DNA of 30,137 nt from DATLCI01 sp046714215 (GCA_046714215.1 JBKKBM010000014.1:1-30137); one strand, 5' to 3'. Numbered from the stretch's first letter, positions 22,664-29,592 are shown. Made by a program: numbers and translations. The notes: generated by a model not told the origin, from the letters alone.

Positions 22664-23959
22664 TTACCGCTCGCACACCGAGTCGAACATCTTCCAAAAC
22701 TCTGGGAATGAGATGCTGGCGGCGTCCGCGTTGCGGATCGTGGTCTCGCCCTGCGCGCGCAATGCGGCCACGGCGAAGGCCATGGCGATGCGATGGTCGC
22801 CGGCGGAATCGAGTTCGGCGCCATGCAGCGTCTGGCGTCCGGGAACGCGCAGGCCGTCTGGGAACTCCTCGACTTCAGCGCCCATCAATCGCAGATTCGC
22901 AGCTACGGCGGCTATGCGGTCTGATTCCTTCACGCGTAATTCTTGAGCGTCGCGGATATCGATGCCCTCTTCCGTGTACGGTGCGATGGCGGCAAGTACA
23001 GGAAGCTCGTCGATGAGTTGCGCGGACAGCGCACCGGACAGTTTGAGCCCGCGTAGCGCACCGTGTTCCACCTTCACGGTGCCCACCAATTCGCCATGAT
23101 GCTCTTCCAGATTGATCACGCTGAGGCGCGCGCCCAGCGTGGTGAGCACGTCGAGCAATGCTGCCCTAGTCGGATTGAGTCCAAGGCTTTCGATCACGAG
23201 ATTGGAGCCGGGGAAAATAGCCGCGGCGCAAAGAAAGAACGCCGCCGAAGAAATGTCGCCGGGGACAAACGCGGTGATGGCTTGGAGCGGCTGTCCTCCG
23301 GCGATGCTGACGGTGGTGCGCGTGCGATGAACTTCCGCTCCAAAGGCGCGCAGGGCAAGCTCGCCGTGGTCGCGGGTGCGCACCGTTTCCGTGACCTCCG
23401 TCACACCCTGGGCGGATAATCCGGCAAACAGCAGTGCGGTCTTTACCTGGGCGCTAGGCGTGGACGTCGCATAGGCGACGCCCTTGAGCGGCGCGGCTGG
23501 AGAAATACGAAGGGGAGGCCGTCCAGCGGCCTCCGCAGCGATCTGCGCGCCCATCAGTCGAAGTGGATCCACGATGCGGCCCATGGGACGGCGGGAGAGG
23601 GACGCATCGCCGACCAGTTCACAGGTCAGACCCCGGCCCGCGAGCAGACCGGCCAGCATCCGCATGGTGGAGCCGGAATTCCCGCAATCGAGCGCGGCAT
23701 TCGGATTCTTGAAGTCTAAGGGCCGGCCACTGATGGTTACCGTGCTTCCCTCTTTGACGAGCTCGCACCCTAACGCTTCCAGACACGACAGTGTGCTGGC
23801 ACAATCGGCGCCGGTGGAGAAGTTTTCCAGGCGCGTCTTGCCCTCGGCAACGGCCGCCAGCAACGCATAACGATGGGAGATGGACTTATCGCCAGGCAAG
23901 CGCACGCTGCCCAGTACGTTTTTTGCGGGCCGGGTGCGTTGCGAGGATTTAACGGTCAT
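22664..23959 (-). CDS. aroA: 3-phosphoshikimate 1-carboxyvinyltransferase (EPSP synthase)
   Basis: AroA transfers enolpyruvyl from PEP to shikimate-3-phosphate, the sixth step of the chorismate pathway. The 431-residue protein shows LPGDKSISHR (21-30), DCGNSGSTMRMLAGLLAG (91-108), GDASLSRRPMGRIVDPL (117-133), the catalytic-Asp region DELPVLAAIAPY, the ELRVKESDRI motif and GDHRIAMAFAVAAL near the C-terminus. The PEP-loop Gly of GNSG is kept, rather than Ala as in some glyphosate-insensitive class II enzymes. Start ATG at 23959, without a clear Shine-Dalgarno sequence. It is alone on its strand, convergent with cyaY. Confidence 0.95.
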   Translation of the reverse strand: MTVKSSQRTRPAKNVLGSVRLPGDKSISHRYALLAAVAEGKTRLENFSTGADCASTLSCLEALGCELVKEGSTVTISGRPLDFKNPNAALDCGNSGSTMRMLAGLLAGRGLTCELVGDASLSRRPMGRIVDPLRLMGAQIAAEAAGRPPLRISPAAPLKGVAYATSTPSAQVKTALLFAGLSAQGVTEVTETVRTRDHGELALRAFGAEVHRTRTTVSIAGGQPLQAITAFVPGDISSAAFFLCAAAIFPGSNLVIESLGLNPTRAALLDVLTTLGARLSVINLEEHHGELVGTVKVEHGALRGLKLSGALSAQLIDELPVLAAIAPYTEEGIDIRDAQELRVKESDRIAAVAANLRLMGAEVEEFPDGLRVPGRQTLHGAELDSAGDHRIAMAFAVAALRAQGETTIRNADAASISFPEFWKMFDSVCER

Positions 23960-24022
23960 GAGCGAAAAGAGACAGGTGCGAGTGGTTGCCCCAAGTAACT
24001 AAGAAATATTTTTATGGCCCAT

Positions 24023-24051
24023 TTGGGCTAAGGACAACTTAGTTCTATAAG
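24023..24051 (+). promoter_or_regulatory. Promoter for the secreted TPR protein
   Basis: TTGGGC (24023-24028), a 17-base spacer and TATAAG (24046-24051). It gives a 5' leader of about 105 bases carrying the stem-loop at 24062-24097. Confidence 0.4.
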
Positions 24052-24061
24052 CCACATCCTA

Positions 24062-24097
24062 GCTTACAGCACGGCAACCACCGTGCCGAGAGTAAGC
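24062..24097 (+). promoter_or_regulatory. Structured 5' leader element (two-tier stem-loop)
   Basis: GCTTAC (24062-24067) pairs with GTAAGC (24092-24097). Inside it GCACGG (24069-24074) pairs with CCGTGC (24081-24086), closing a CAACCA loop. This makes a 12-bp two-tier stem with a 1-versus-5 base internal loop. A further ACCGGTAAACGGCCCC stretch follows. It lies within the predicted leader of the gene at 24163. I do not recognise a known riboswitch class. Confidence 0.45.
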
Positions 24098-24162
24098 ACC
24101 GGTAAACGGCCCCCTAACACCGCCCGGATGGCACCTCAACTTTCCCCAGAGGTATCGGGACT

Positions 24163-25146
24163 ATGAACTCCCGGGCAGCAATCACGAGCATCAGCGTACT
24201 CCTCCTTAGCGTTCTCTCCTTCGCGCAATCAGACCTGAATCGCATCTCCAGCATGAACAGTGGCTCGCTCACCGTCGGCGTCCGCGATGCCAGCGGCCAG
24301 CCCATCCGGGATGCGCGCGTAGAAGTACGCGACCGCCAACTGGGCCAGTCGGCCAAGGCGGGTTACACCAACACCGCGGGCTTTGTCGAAGTGAGCAACG
24401 TACCCTACGGCAACTACCACGTGGTGGTCACCAAAGGCCTCTTCCAGGTCACGGAGCAAACCGACATTCGCACCATGGGATCGAGCTTGAACGTGATCCT
24501 GGGGGATGCGGCCGATGCGGAAGCCGGCAGCAAGACCACCGTCTCCGTAGCGCAGTACAAGGTACCGGGCAAGGCGCGTAAGGAGTATGAGAAGGCGCGG
24601 AAGGCACTGGCCGATCGCAAGCTCGACGAAGTGGCCGCCCGCATCGCCAAGGCGCTCGAGATCCACCCTAAGTATTCGGACGCGCTGACCACGCGCGCCA
24701 TCCTGAAGATGGACAAGGGTGAGTTGGAAGCCGCCGCCGCCGACCTGGACGAAGCTCTCCAATATGACTCAGCCAACGCCATGGCCTACCTGGTCTACGG
24801 CGCCAATCTGAATATGCAATCGAAGTTCGATCTCGCCATGCAAACGCTGGAGCGCGGCATCACGCTCGACCCCGGCGCCTGGCAGGGATATTTCGAACTG
24901 GGCAAGGCCAATGTAGGCAAGAAGAATTATCCTCAGGCCCTCAAGTATTTGGACAAGGCCCAGGCGCTGTTGAGTTTCGAATATGCACCGGTACACCTGG
25001 TGAAAGCACATGCACTGCTGGCCCTAAAAGATTATTCGCAGGCAATGGCTGAGCTGCAGGTGTTCCTGGACAAGTCGCCCCAAGATCCGCGTTCGGAAGA
25101 CGCGCGGAAGACACTCGAGCAGGTTCGGGCATTCGTGCAGCGCTAA
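24163..25146 (+). CDS. Secreted TPR protein with N-terminal beta-sandwich domain
   Basis: The 327-residue exported protein has a signal peptide (MNSRAAITSISVLLLSVLSFA, cleavage before QS). It is followed by a carboxypeptidase-regulatory-like/Ig-type beta-sandwich (GSLTVGVRDASGQPIRDARVEVRD, GYTNTAGFVEVSNVPYGNYHV; about 32-110). From about 135 to 325 come five or six TPR-type helix pairs (KARKALADRKLDEVAARIAKALEIHP, TRAILKMDKGELEAAAADLDEAL, and so on). The combination suggests an envelope scaffold protein. Its own promoter and a structured leader lie upstream. Its stop is six bases from that of the convergent alpha/beta hydrolase. Confidence 0.8.
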   Translation: MNSRAAITSISVLLLSVLSFAQSDLNRISSMNSGSLTVGVRDASGQPIRDARVEVRDRQLGQSAKAGYTNTAGFVEVSNVPYGNYHVVVTKGLFQVTEQTDIRTMGSSLNVILGDAADAEAGSKTTVSVAQYKVPGKARKEYEKARKALADRKLDEVAARIAKALEIHPKYSDALTTRAILKMDKGELEAAAADLDEALQYDSANAMAYLVYGANLNMQSKFDLAMQTLERGITLDPGAWQGYFELGKANVGKKNYPQALKYLDKAQALLSFEYAPVHLVKAHALLALKDYSQAMAELQVFLDKSPQDPRSEDARKTLEQVRAFVQR

Positions 25147-25152
25147 CCGGCC

Positions 25153-25947
25153 TCACACAGGACTGAGATCCTCGAGAAACCCGCGGATGATGCGATGAGC
25201 ATCATCCGTTTTTTCATGCACGGAGTAATGACCCGCCTGCGGAATCACCCGGAGGACACTACCCGTGATCTTCTGCTGCATAACTTGCGCGTCAGCCACG
25301 GGTGTGGTGGTGTCTTCATCGCCAGCCAGGATCAGGGTGGGTACGTTGATGGTAGCGAGCGTCGGCACGGAATCCAGACGGTCCGCCATGCCGCGCTGCA
25401 CCGCAGCTAGGTTCACGGCGGGCTGTTGCATCATGCGGCGGACCTCGACGGCGAGGTCCGGACGGTTGCGCCGGGTGGTCTCGCCCACCAGCTTGGGCAA
25501 AGTAGCGTCGAGGAATTGGTCGGGACCGTTCTTGAGAATGTCATCCGCCGCTTGCAGGCGAGTAGTGCGAGCTTCCGCAGTATCGGCGGAGGCTTTAGTG
25601 TTGCACAGCATTAGGGCGCGGACTTGGGCGCGATAGCTCCGCCAGAATTCGAACAGGATATAGCCCCCGATGGAGACGCCGCCAAAAACGGCGCGGGTCA
25701 CGCCGGCATCGCGGCAGACCGCCGCAACGTCGGCAGCGTGCTTCGCCATGGTCGCGGGACCATCGCCGGCACCGGAAGCGCCGTGTCCGCGCAGGTCGGG
25801 CAGGATGAGGCGATAACGCTGGGAAAGCCTCTCCGCCACCGGCAGCCAAAAGGCGTAGGTGGCAGGAAAGGGATGGAGCAGGACCACGTCCGGACCCTGC
25901 CCCATGACGGTATAGGAGATCTCAGCGTCAGCGCTGCGAACGTTCAT
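25153..25947 (-). CDS. Alpha/beta-hydrolase fold protein
   Basis: This 264-residue cytoplasmic hydrolase has the oxyanion motif LLHPFPAT (23-30), DLRGHGASG (51-59), nucleophile Ser92 in GVSIGGY, acid Asp212 in AGDEDTTTP and His240 in QAGHYSVHE. The cap region (about 120-195) is helical. This family covers esterases, enol-lactone hydrolases and haloperoxidase-like enzymes; substrate is unknown. A TACAAT -10 box ends six bases before the ATG, so the mRNA may be leaderless. It can also be read from the PspC gene 36 bases upstream. Confidence 0.85.
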   Translation of the reverse strand: MNVRSADAEISYTVMGQGPDVVLLHPFPATYAFWLPVAERLSQRYRLILPDLRGHGASGAGDGPATMAKHAADVAAVCRDAGVTRAVFGGVSIGGYILFEFWRSYRAQVRALMLCNTKASADTAEARTTRLQAADDILKNGPDQFLDATLPKLVGETTRRNRPDLAVEVRRMMQQPAVNLAAVQRGMADRLDSVPTLATINVPTLILAGDEDTTTPVADAQVMQQKITGSVLRVIPQAGHYSVHEKTDDAHRIIRGFLEDLSPV

Positions 25948-25953
25948 CCGACC

Positions 25954-25959
25954 ATTGTA
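25954..25959 (-). promoter_or_regulatory. -10 box (TACAAT) for a leaderless alpha/beta hydrolase mRNA
   Basis: TACAAT on the minus strand is separated from the ATG at 25947 by six bases (GGTCGG). No Shine-Dalgarno sequence is placed usefully. Confidence 0.5.
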
Positions 25960-25983
25960 AGCGTAGCGCGATGCGCGGAGCGG

Positions 25984-26301
25984 TTACGTCTGGATGGTGC
26001 TGTGCGCGACGGGCGGAGCAAAGGGCAAGGGCGCAGGCTCAGCCGGCATCACGATCCAGGCGACCACATAGGCGAGCACTCCGCAGCCTCCGAAGATGGC
26101 GACCACCACCCACATGAAGCGGATGAGCGTGACGTCCAGATCGAAATATTCGGCGACCCCGGCGCACACGCCGGCGATCTTCTTGCCCGCATAGGGACGA
26201 ACCAACCGCTTCCGCGCGTGAACCGTGCCCACGCGGGTCCCGCAATAGGCGCACAGGTTGGCATCATCCTGGATGACTTTGCCGCAGTAGTTGCAGTACA
26301 T
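25984..26301 (-). CDS. PspC-domain protein with N-terminal zinc ribbon
   Basis: This 105-residue protein begins with a zinc ribbon (CNYC at 3-6 and CAYC at 17-20). The PspC domain (about 34-88) follows, with RPYAGKKIAGVCAGVAEYFDLDVTLIRFMWVVVAIFGG split over positions 35-72 and one strongly hydrophobic helix pair ending AYVVAWIVMP. A Pro/Ala-rich tail closes it. PspC proteins sit in the inner membrane and take part in envelope-stress responses. The ATG at 26301 has a GGAGG ribosome-binding site eight bases upstream. It lies 54 bases after the TPR gene, probably in one transcript. Confidence 0.85.
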   Translation of the reverse strand: MYCNYCGKVIQDDANLCAYCGTRVGTVHARKRLVRPYAGKKIAGVCAGVAEYFDLDVTLIRFMWVVVAIFGGCGVLAYVVAWIVMPAEPAPLPFAPPVAHSTIQT

Positions 26302-26355
26302 AGGACTCCCTCCAGGGGTATTTACGGGGCGGCGTGGGAAAAGTTCCGAAAAGAG

Positions 26356-27639
26356 TTATCGGGGATAGCGGTAAGGCTGGCGGAGGAGTTTGCGGGCGTC
26401 GGCGGCGTGGCGGGAGGTGGGATCAAGCTGGAGGACCGACTGGTATTGCTTGAGGGCGGCATCCCTCTGGCTGAGGACGTCATACATCTGACCCGCACCC
26501 AGGTGGCACCGGACTTTCACCTCGGGATCCAGTTGCGTGAACGAGAGCGCGAGTTCGTAGGCCTGGATGGCGTCCTGGGCCTGGCGCTGGCCTTTGAGGG
26601 ATTCAGCCAGGCCAAAGGCGGCACGTTCGAGATGGGGGTTCGCATAGACCCCACTCTTGCCTTGGGCGAGGATGTGGCGGTAGGCCGCGATGGCCTCGTT
26701 GCCGAGTCCCGAATCCTTCAGGAGATTCGCCTCTTCCAGCGCGAAGACAAAATTCTTCGGCCGTTCGACGGCAAGGGAATGAGCGACGGCCAGGGCCTCC
26801 TTGTATTTCGCCTCCCTGCGCAGGAAGAGGGCAAGGGCGACGCGGGCGTCAGGATTGGTCTCCACCGGAGAGGCGGCGACTTCCTGTAATAGTTCCAAGC
26901 CTTTTTTCTTGCTGCCGCTCATGCCGGCGATGCCGACGAGCAAGCGCATGCCAAACGGCAGGCTGCCGAGCACGAAGTTATGCATTCCCACGATCAACTT
27001 GGCGTTGGTGTAAGTGGGATCCAGTTGCAACACCCGCTCATGATCATTGCGGGAGGCGACCGCGTTCTTCAACGCGGCAAAAAAACTCTTTTCGACGATG
27101 GCGGCAAAGCTGAGGCGCAGCCCGCGGGTGACCCCGCGCGCGTAGAGGGCGTCGACATTCTTGGGGTCGGCCTTAAGGCGCTGTTCAGCCAGTTGCAGGC
27201 TGGCGTCCGCGATGGCCTGGATGCGCTCCTTTACTTTAGGATCCGCGGGTAACGGCTTCCCGGTGAGAAAGCCGTCGTCGGCGTAGAGCGTGGTGTCGAG
27301 CGCGTTGAGGCGGTACATCTCCTTGAGGACGACCGCCTGCAAAAGATAGTTACGGGCAAAAGGGTCTTGCGGATGGGTCCGGACCACGCGCTCGAAGTCA
27401 GCGATGGCTTTGTCGTATTCGAGGTCGTATAGGTGGTTTACGGCCTTTTTAGTGAGGGGGTCTAAGGTGACGAGTTTGGAACCCAGGATGGATGGCAAAC
27501 TTGGGATTGGGGGTTTTTCTGCCGATTTCGTAGCGGTGACGGGGTCTTTTGCCGCTGGGGAGAAGGCTTGCATCTGACTGGAAAACAAAATAGTTACTAG
27601 AAAGGTAATCAGGCGAACCGCGCTGGGATAAGGTCTCAT
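26356..27639 (-). CDS. Secreted TPR protein (TTC39/IML2-like layout)
   Basis: The 427-residue exported protein has a signal peptide ending SSQMQA (about residue 25), a Pro/Lys-rich linker, then helical repeats. A long middle part (about 130-255) contains a hydrophobic turn LPFGMRLLVGIAGMSGSKKKGLELLQEVA, recalling the G-x-D-R-x-x-G-L motif region of TTC39/IML2-type TPR proteins. TPRs of ordinary type follow (FALEEANLLKDSGLGNEAIAAYRHIL, LGAGQMYDVLSQRDAALKQYQSVLQLDP). Role unknown; it is probably an envelope scaffold. It is divergent from the HTH gene across 87 bases that hold two palindromes. Confidence 0.78.
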   Translation of the reverse strand: MRPYPSAVRLITFLVTILFSSQMQAFSPAAKDPVTATKSAEKPPIPSLPSILGSKLVTLDPLTKKAVNHLYDLEYDKAIADFERVVRTHPQDPFARNYLLQAVVLKEMYRLNALDTTLYADDGFLTGKPLPADPKVKERIQAIADASLQLAEQRLKADPKNVDALYARGVTRGLRLSFAAIVEKSFFAALKNAVASRNDHERVLQLDPTYTNAKLIVGMHNFVLGSLPFGMRLLVGIAGMSGSKKKGLELLQEVAASPVETNPDARVALALFLRREAKYKEALAVAHSLAVERPKNFVFALEEANLLKDSGLGNEAIAAYRHILAQGKSGVYANPHLERAAFGLAESLKGQRQAQDAIQAYELALSFTQLDPEVKVRCHLGAGQMYDVLSQRDAALKQYQSVLQLDPTSRHAADARKLLRQPYRYPR

Positions 27640-27689
27640 GGTCCGTGTCTCTGGGAAGTTTACCTGATAGGAGTATCGGCGCTAAAACG

Positions 27690-27701
27690 GTACATATGTA
27701 C
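27690..27701. promoter_or_regulatory. Perfect 12-bp palindrome in divergent promoter region
   Basis: GTACATATGTAC is a perfect palindrome without a spacer, between the secreted TPR gene and the HTH gene. It is a good candidate operator for a dimeric regulator, possibly the adjacent HTH protein. Confidence 0.45.
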
Positions 27702-27715
27702 TTCCCTGGGGAGGG

Positions 27716-27731
27716 GACACGCGCACGTGTC
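27716..27731. promoter_or_regulatory. Inverted repeat overlapping the HTH gene start
   Basis: GACACG-CGCA-CGTGTC is a perfect 6-bp inverted repeat with a 4-base centre that covers the GTG start at 27727. It could be an operator for autoregulation or a short mRNA hairpin. Confidence 0.4.
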
Positions 27732-27957
27732 GAACACAATGCGGCAAGATAAGGAATTTTATACCGAGCAGGAAGCGGCGGAGTCGCTGGGCATCAGCTT
27801 GCAGCGCTTACATTCGCTGCTGGACCAGCACGTCTTCCACGAGGGCCTGGAGCGGCCCGCGCAATTGAATTTTCTCACCACCGACTTGGTGCTGCTATCG
27901 ATATGGCACCGCGACGAGCCCGCTAACATCGTGCGTATGCCACGCCGCAAGGTCTAG
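27727..27957 (+). CDS. Small helix-turn-helix (MerR/excisionase-like) protein
   Basis: The 76-residue protein consists of one predicted DNA-binding domain: EFYTEQEAAESLGISLQRLHSLLDQHVFHEG has the turn and spacing of HTH_17/MerR-type helices. A short segment with LNFLTTDLVLLSIWHRD and a basic tail MPRRKV follow. It lacks an effector domain. The start may be GTG at 27727, behind GGAGG with a long spacer, or ATG at 27739. It is convergent with the sigma/FlgM-like genes (23 bases apart) and divergent from the secreted TPR gene, whose promoter region holds two palindromes. Confidence 0.65.
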   Translation: MSNTMRQDKEFYTEQEAAESLGISLQRLHSLLDQHVFHEGLERPAQLNFLTTDLVLLSIWHRDEPANIVRMPRRKV

Positions 27958-27979
27958 GGGCATGCCTCCGGGTAACCAG

Positions 27980-28144
27980 CTAGGCGCGCGCGTACGGGTC
28001 TTCGAGCAACGCCGTCGCGATCTGGAAGGCGGAGGGGGTAAAGGTCCCGGCACGCAGGGCCTGTCGGAGTCGGGAGATATGGTCAGCCGGGAGCTGCTTG
28101 CACCCAGATCGGGAAAGCTTATGCATTTCCTGGATATCGGCCAC
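27980..28144 (-). CDS. Mini FlgM-like anti-sigma factor (about 54 aa)
   Basis: This short frame downstream of the sigma factor has a C-terminal half matching the sigma-28-binding part of FlgM: DHISRLRQALRAGTF (21-35) followed by SAFQIATALLEDP (38-50). That is the pattern of a basic helix, G-x-(Y/F) turn and second amphipathic helix ending I-A-x-x-L-L. FlgM holds sigma-28 inactive. It is about half the usual length (90-100 residues). The proposed GTG at 28144 is 23 bases after the sigma stop and ten after AAGGA. ATG at 28126 (48 aa) and a TTG near 28203 overlapping the sigma gene are alternatives, so the start is uncertain. The opposite-strand frame covering the same bases has no family features. 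Confidence 0.55.
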   Translation of the reverse strand: MADIQEMHKLSRSGCKQLPADHISRLRQALRAGTFTPSAFQIATALLEDPYARA

Positions 28145-28167
28145 CAGAAGGAAATCCTTAGCGCTCT

Positions 28168-28935
28168 CTAAGGCCGATGCGGTGCGCGGCGCCGATCCCA
28201 ACTCTTTTTCAGCCGGTCCAGTGCTGCCCGGTGGATCTGGCAGACCCGCGACTCGCCGATCCCCATCACCAGCCCCACTTCTCGCATAGTGAGTTCTTCC
28301 AGGTAATAAAGCGCGATTACCTGACGCTCGCTCGGCGGGAGCGCCTCCACCGCGGCGGCGAGGCGGGTAGTCTCCTCCTGGCCGAGCAAGAGCTGAAGCG
28401 CATTGGGCCCAGGACTCGGGACGTCCTCGAGGACAGGCCCTTTGACGCCCTCGTCCACCGTCGGCTCCACAAAGCTGTGGATGTCCAGAAGGTGACACTC
28501 CGTGAGGTGAGACTGGTAATCCTGGAGCGACGTGTCGAGGTGGGCGGCGATCTCAGAGTCGCAAGCCACGCGCTGGAGGGAGGCGGAGAGCACGTGCCGC
28601 GCGTCCGCGACGCGCCTTGAAAACAGGCGCAAGCGACGCGGAGCCCAGTCCTGGCTGCGGAGGCTGTCGAGGATGGCGCCGCGGATGCGGAACTGCGCGT
28701 AGGTGGAGAGGTTGGCGTCGCGCGTGGGATCGAACTTGCTGACGGCCTCGATCAAACCCAGCACCCCTGCCCCGATCAAGTCGGTGAGCACCAGGTGTGC
28801 CGGCAGCTTGGCCGCCAGCCGCCGGGCCACGATCTGGACCTGGGGAAGATGCCGCAGCACCAGAGCATCGTGCTCTGCCTCCAGCGGCGAGGCGGCGGGT
28901 AGGAGAGGCGGGTCAAGCGCAGGAGCGATATTCAT
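28168..28935 (-). CDS. Sigma-28 (FliA/WhiG-type) RNA polymerase sigma factor
   Basis: This 255-residue sigma70-family factor has region 2 (about 30-100), including DLIGAGVLGLIEAVSKFDP and STYAQFRIRGAILDSLR followed by QDWAPR, the sequence typical of FliA/WhiG. Region 3 is at about 105-160. Region 4 (198-244) has LPPSERQVIALYYLEELTMREVG and GIGESRVCQIHRAALDRL. The ATG at 28935 follows GGGAGGT with a five-base gap; an upstream ATG at 28962 is weaker. In many bacteria this sigma drives late flagellar or chemotaxis genes, in others development or motility-unrelated regulons. No flagellar gene is in the window. The FlgM-like frame follows in the same direction. Confidence 0.9.
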   Translation of the reverse strand: MNIAPALDPPLLPAASPLEAEHDALVLRHLPQVQIVARRLAAKLPAHLVLTDLIGAGVLGLIEAVSKFDPTRDANLSTYAQFRIRGAILDSLRSQDWAPRRLRLFSRRVADARHVLSASLQRVACDSEIAAHLDTSLQDYQSHLTECHLLDIHSFVEPTVDEGVKGPVLEDVPSPGPNALQLLLGQEETTRLAAAVEALPPSERQVIALYYLEELTMREVGLVMGIGESRVCQIHRAALDRLKKSWDRRRAPHRP

Positions 28936-29071
28936 TGGGGACCTCCCAGGCACGTTCTGCAAGGGTTCGTGCCAGTGACGGGTAGGGAGATCCGTCAGTC
29001 AAAGAGCGATTCGGGATAGGCTCACGAGAGATTGCGGCGGAAGCGATTCAGCCCACCCTCGCGACCAGCGA

Positions 29072-29428
29072 TCATGCACCCAACTGATAGCCAACCCCGC
29101 GGACGGTGTGGATCAACTTATTGGCCGCTCCCCGATCGATCTTCTTGCGCAGATAGTTGATGTAGACGTCCACCACGTTGGTGAGGCCGTCAAAGGAGAG
29201 CTTCCAGACGCTCGCGACGATCATGGGACGAGTCACGCGCTCGCCTGCATGGCGCAGAAGATATTCGAGGAGGGCAAACTCTTTGGTGGTAAGGGTGATG
29301 GTGCGGCCGGCGCGGGTGACCGTGCGCTCTACGCGGTTCATCTCCAGGTCGTCGTAGCAGAGACTGATGTCTGTGGGCAGCAGGGACACGGGGGCTCCTT
29401 TTCCGGCAGCAACCAACCGGATGATCAT
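29072..29428 (-). CDS. Orphan OmpR/PhoB-type winged-helix DNA-binding domain
   Basis: The 118-residue protein matches the C-terminal effector domain of OmpR/PhoB response regulators: LEMNRVERTVTRAGR, LTTKEFALLEYLLRHAGERV, SVW-x6-LTNVVDVYINYLRKKID and IHTVRGVGYQL. The receiver domain with its phospho-accepting Asp is absent. The first 24 residues look like the inter-domain linker, so this may be a truncated regulator. The start is sound: GGAG eight bases before the ATG at 29428. No receiver-like sequence was seen upstream on this strand in any frame. It is divergent from the nucleoside 2-deoxyribosyltransferase-like gene across an inverted-repeat-rich gap. Confidence 0.82.
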   Translation of the reverse strand: MIIRLVAAGKGAPVSLLPTDISLCYDDLEMNRVERTVTRAGRTITLTTKEFALLEYLLRHAGERVTRPMIVASVWKLSFDGLTNVVDVYINYLRKKIDRGAANKLIHTVRGVGYQLGA

Positions 29429-29527
29429 CGTCGCACTCCGGCATGCGCGAAGCTAGGGAGAAGCGAGCAGAGAGAGCGGGAGCGATTCCCTTTTGGTACC
29501 GCAACCGAAATGGGACGCCAAGCATTT

Positions 29528-29592
29528 CGCACAAAACAATCCCCCAGTGCAGTGTTTTCCACAGAATGCACAGGGTGCCGCCATTTTGTGCG
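29528..29592. repeat. Nested inverted repeats between the orphan regulator and the NDT-like gene
   Basis: CGCACAAAA (29528-29536) is the exact complement of TTTTGTGCG (29584-29592). Inside them GTGCA (29547-29551) pairs with TGCAC (29568-29572). The right outer arm abuts the -35 box of the plus-strand promoter. The arrangement fits spaced operator half-sites. Confidence 0.5.

Noticed and set aside
24061..24116. SAM, c-di-GMP or other known riboswitch in the 24163 leader
   Set aside because: A GGCAACC string is present, but the other conserved cores of these classes are absent, so only an unclassified structured leader is claimed.
25624..26889. 421-codon plus-strand open frame across the hydrolase, PspC and TPR genes
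   Set aside because: It runs opposite three well-supported genes and shows no recognisable domain; the length reflects high GC.
27962..28171. 69-codon plus-strand frame opposite the FlgM-like frame
   Set aside because: No family pattern and a Gly/Arg-rich composition; the minus-strand frame has the FlgM-like helices and follows the sigma gene.
29555..29563. DnaA-box-like TTTTCCACA
   Set aside because: A single imperfect match to TTATCCACA with no cluster, no AT-rich unwinding element and no dnaA or dnaN nearby; not an origin.
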